The notes beneath the pieces are model-generated. The model was not told where the DNA came from. It did not search any database and saw only the letters and a list, made by a program, of their open reading frames with translations. DNA of 23,458 nucleotides from XN24 sp035514535. Lineage in GTDB: Bacteria; Pseudomonadota; Gammaproteobacteria; Steroidobacterales; XN24. Shown here in pieces: positions 22,740-23,458 of this stretch. Where the stretch lies: contig DATKAZ010000072.1 in NCBI GenBank assembly GCA_035514535.1, positions 1-23,458 on the forward strand, in the 5' to 3' direction. Position 1 is the first letter of the stretch. Each line of letters opens with the position of its first letter. Both the position numbers and the translations under genes were made by a program.

Positions 22740-23458
22740 ATGACTGAAGCCCATAGTGGCCATACCGTCCAGAGTTTCGACCAGGATCTGAAGCGCCTTA
22801 CCGCCGTGCTGCTGGAGATGGGAGAACTCGCGGTCCGGCAGGTGCTGGATGCGGCCAGTGCCCTGCTGGAACGCGACGATGCGCTCGCCCGGGAAGTCAT
22901 CGCGCGCGAGAAGGACGTGAACGCCTTCGACACGCGAGGGGAGGAGATGGCGATCCAGGTCATCGCCAAGCGCCAGCCGATGGGTGTCGACCTGCGCTCG
23001 GTGATCGTGATGCTGAAGAGCTTTACCGAGCTCGAGCGCGTCGGCGACGAGGCCAAGAAGATCGCCAAGATCGCGCGCCGCATGATCGTCGACGAGGCCG
23101 ACCCGGTCGACGCCTACCGGACCAGCTTTTCGCGCATGGTGGCGGCGGCCGAGAAGTCGCTGGTGGACGTGCTGCAGGCGGTCCGCGAGCAGGACGAGAA
23201 TCTCGCGATCCGCGTCGCCGAGGGCGACAAGCTGCTCGACCTGGAATACAAGGATGCGCTGCGCGCCATTCACGAGGGCGTGGTCACCAGGCCGACGCTG
23301 CTGCCAGTTGCCGCCGAGGCGGTGCTGATCATCAAGGCGATCGAGCGGGTCGGCGACCATGCCAAGAACATGGCGAAGCTGGTGGTATACCAGGTCGCGG
23401 GCCGCGACGTGCGGCATGTCAAGAGCAAGCGCCTCGCGGAGGCGCTGGGCAAGACCGA
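22740..23458 (+). CDS. phoU: Second PhoU protein (runs off the window)
   Basis: About 239 residues are visible and the stop is outside the window. Two PhoU repeats are clear, with ELERVGDEAKKIAKIA near residue 100 and AIERVGDHAKNMAKLVV near 205, and the ending GRDVRHVK is like the first PhoU at 9988. The N-terminus (MTEAHSGHTVQSFDQDLKRL) differs from the first copy, so the two are diverged paralogues. AGGAG at 22725-22729 serves ATG 22740 (10-base spacing) or the in-frame ATG 22734 (4 bases); I prefer 22740. It lies 36 bases after the altered PstB gene, the normal pst-phoU order. Confidence 0.93.
   Translation, partial: MTEAHSGHTVQSFDQDLKRLTAVLLEMGELAVRQVLDAASALLERDDALAREVIAREKDVNAFDTRGEEMAIQVIAKRQPMGVDLRSVIVMLKSFTELERVGDEAKKIAKIARRMIVDEADPVDAYRTSFSRMVAAAEKSLVDVLQAVREQDENLAIRVAEGDKLLDLEYKDALRAIHEGVVTRPTLLPVAAEAVLIIKAIERVGDHAKNMAKLVVYQVAGRDVRHVKSKRLAEALGKT

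Noticed and set aside
22712..22747. Eleven-codon frame (MSIHQESNDHD) just before and overlapping the second phoU start, possible leader peptide.
   Set aside because: It has no ribosome site of its own and no run of regulatory codons; the AGGAG inside it serves phoU.
1..23458. CRISPR arrays, tRNA or rRNA genes, integrases, insertion sequences and attachment sites.
   Set aside because: No regularly spaced repeats, tRNA-like cloverleaf, transposase motif or integrase motif was found; the only repeats are the short hairpins and the phasin-tail repeat.

Overview
The window is a GC-rich, densely coded bacterial chromosome segment. Gene content (PhoB/PhoR, PstSCAB, DsbB, DapE, PBP1b, YoaA-type helicase, TsaB, DUF6489, a PhaF-like phasin) and frequent GTG/TTG starts point to a Gammaproteobacterium, probably an environmental lineage outside the Enterobacterales. 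This placement is inference from gene families. No rRNA, tRNA, CRISPR array, integrase or transposase gene was seen.

Layout. 1-1165: the tail of an unidentified gene, a hairpin repeat, a very short DUF6489-like gene, and a minus-strand phasin with a histone-H1-like tail, its own terminator, and a good sigma70-type promoter overlapped by twin 14-bp repeats. 1166-7194: a tightly packed plus-strand operon (exported DUF11-like protein, PBP1b, an LpoP-like TPR lipoprotein, a YoaA/DinG helicase, TsaB) in which each gene overlaps the next. 7263-11209: phoB-phoR, then a convergent CYTH-domain gene, then phoU and dsbB. 11273-12397: dapE on the minus strand. 12542-23458: a Pho-box-preceded pst operon, pstS, an intrinsic terminator, then large pstC, large pstA and pstB. 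A second Pst-like set follows without a gap: a PstS-PstC fusion, a short PstA, a PstB with altered catalytic motifs, and a second phoU that runs off the window.

How the genes work together. Most of 7.3-23.5 kb is one phosphate-sensing and uptake locus: the PhoR kinase and PhoB regulator, two PhoU proteins, and two ABC assemblies. The first assembly has every ATPase motif expected of a transporter, with unusually large periplasmic domains on both permeases. The second keeps the overall Pst architecture, but its binding protein is welded to the permease. Its ATPase has lost the Q-loop Gln and the H-loop His, has a changed LSGGQ signature, and has the Walker B Asp-Glu order reversed. This second module is the strongest candidate here for a poorly described system. 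It could be a phosphate sensor or signalling complex, or a hetero-oligomeric partner of the first transporter, rather than an independent pump.

Four intergenic hairpins (84-162, 7196-7257, 9344-9397, 11221-11270) share a GGGG(A/T)CA-type head and lie directly after stop codons. They look like a dispersed REP-like family and are absent from the pst half of the window.
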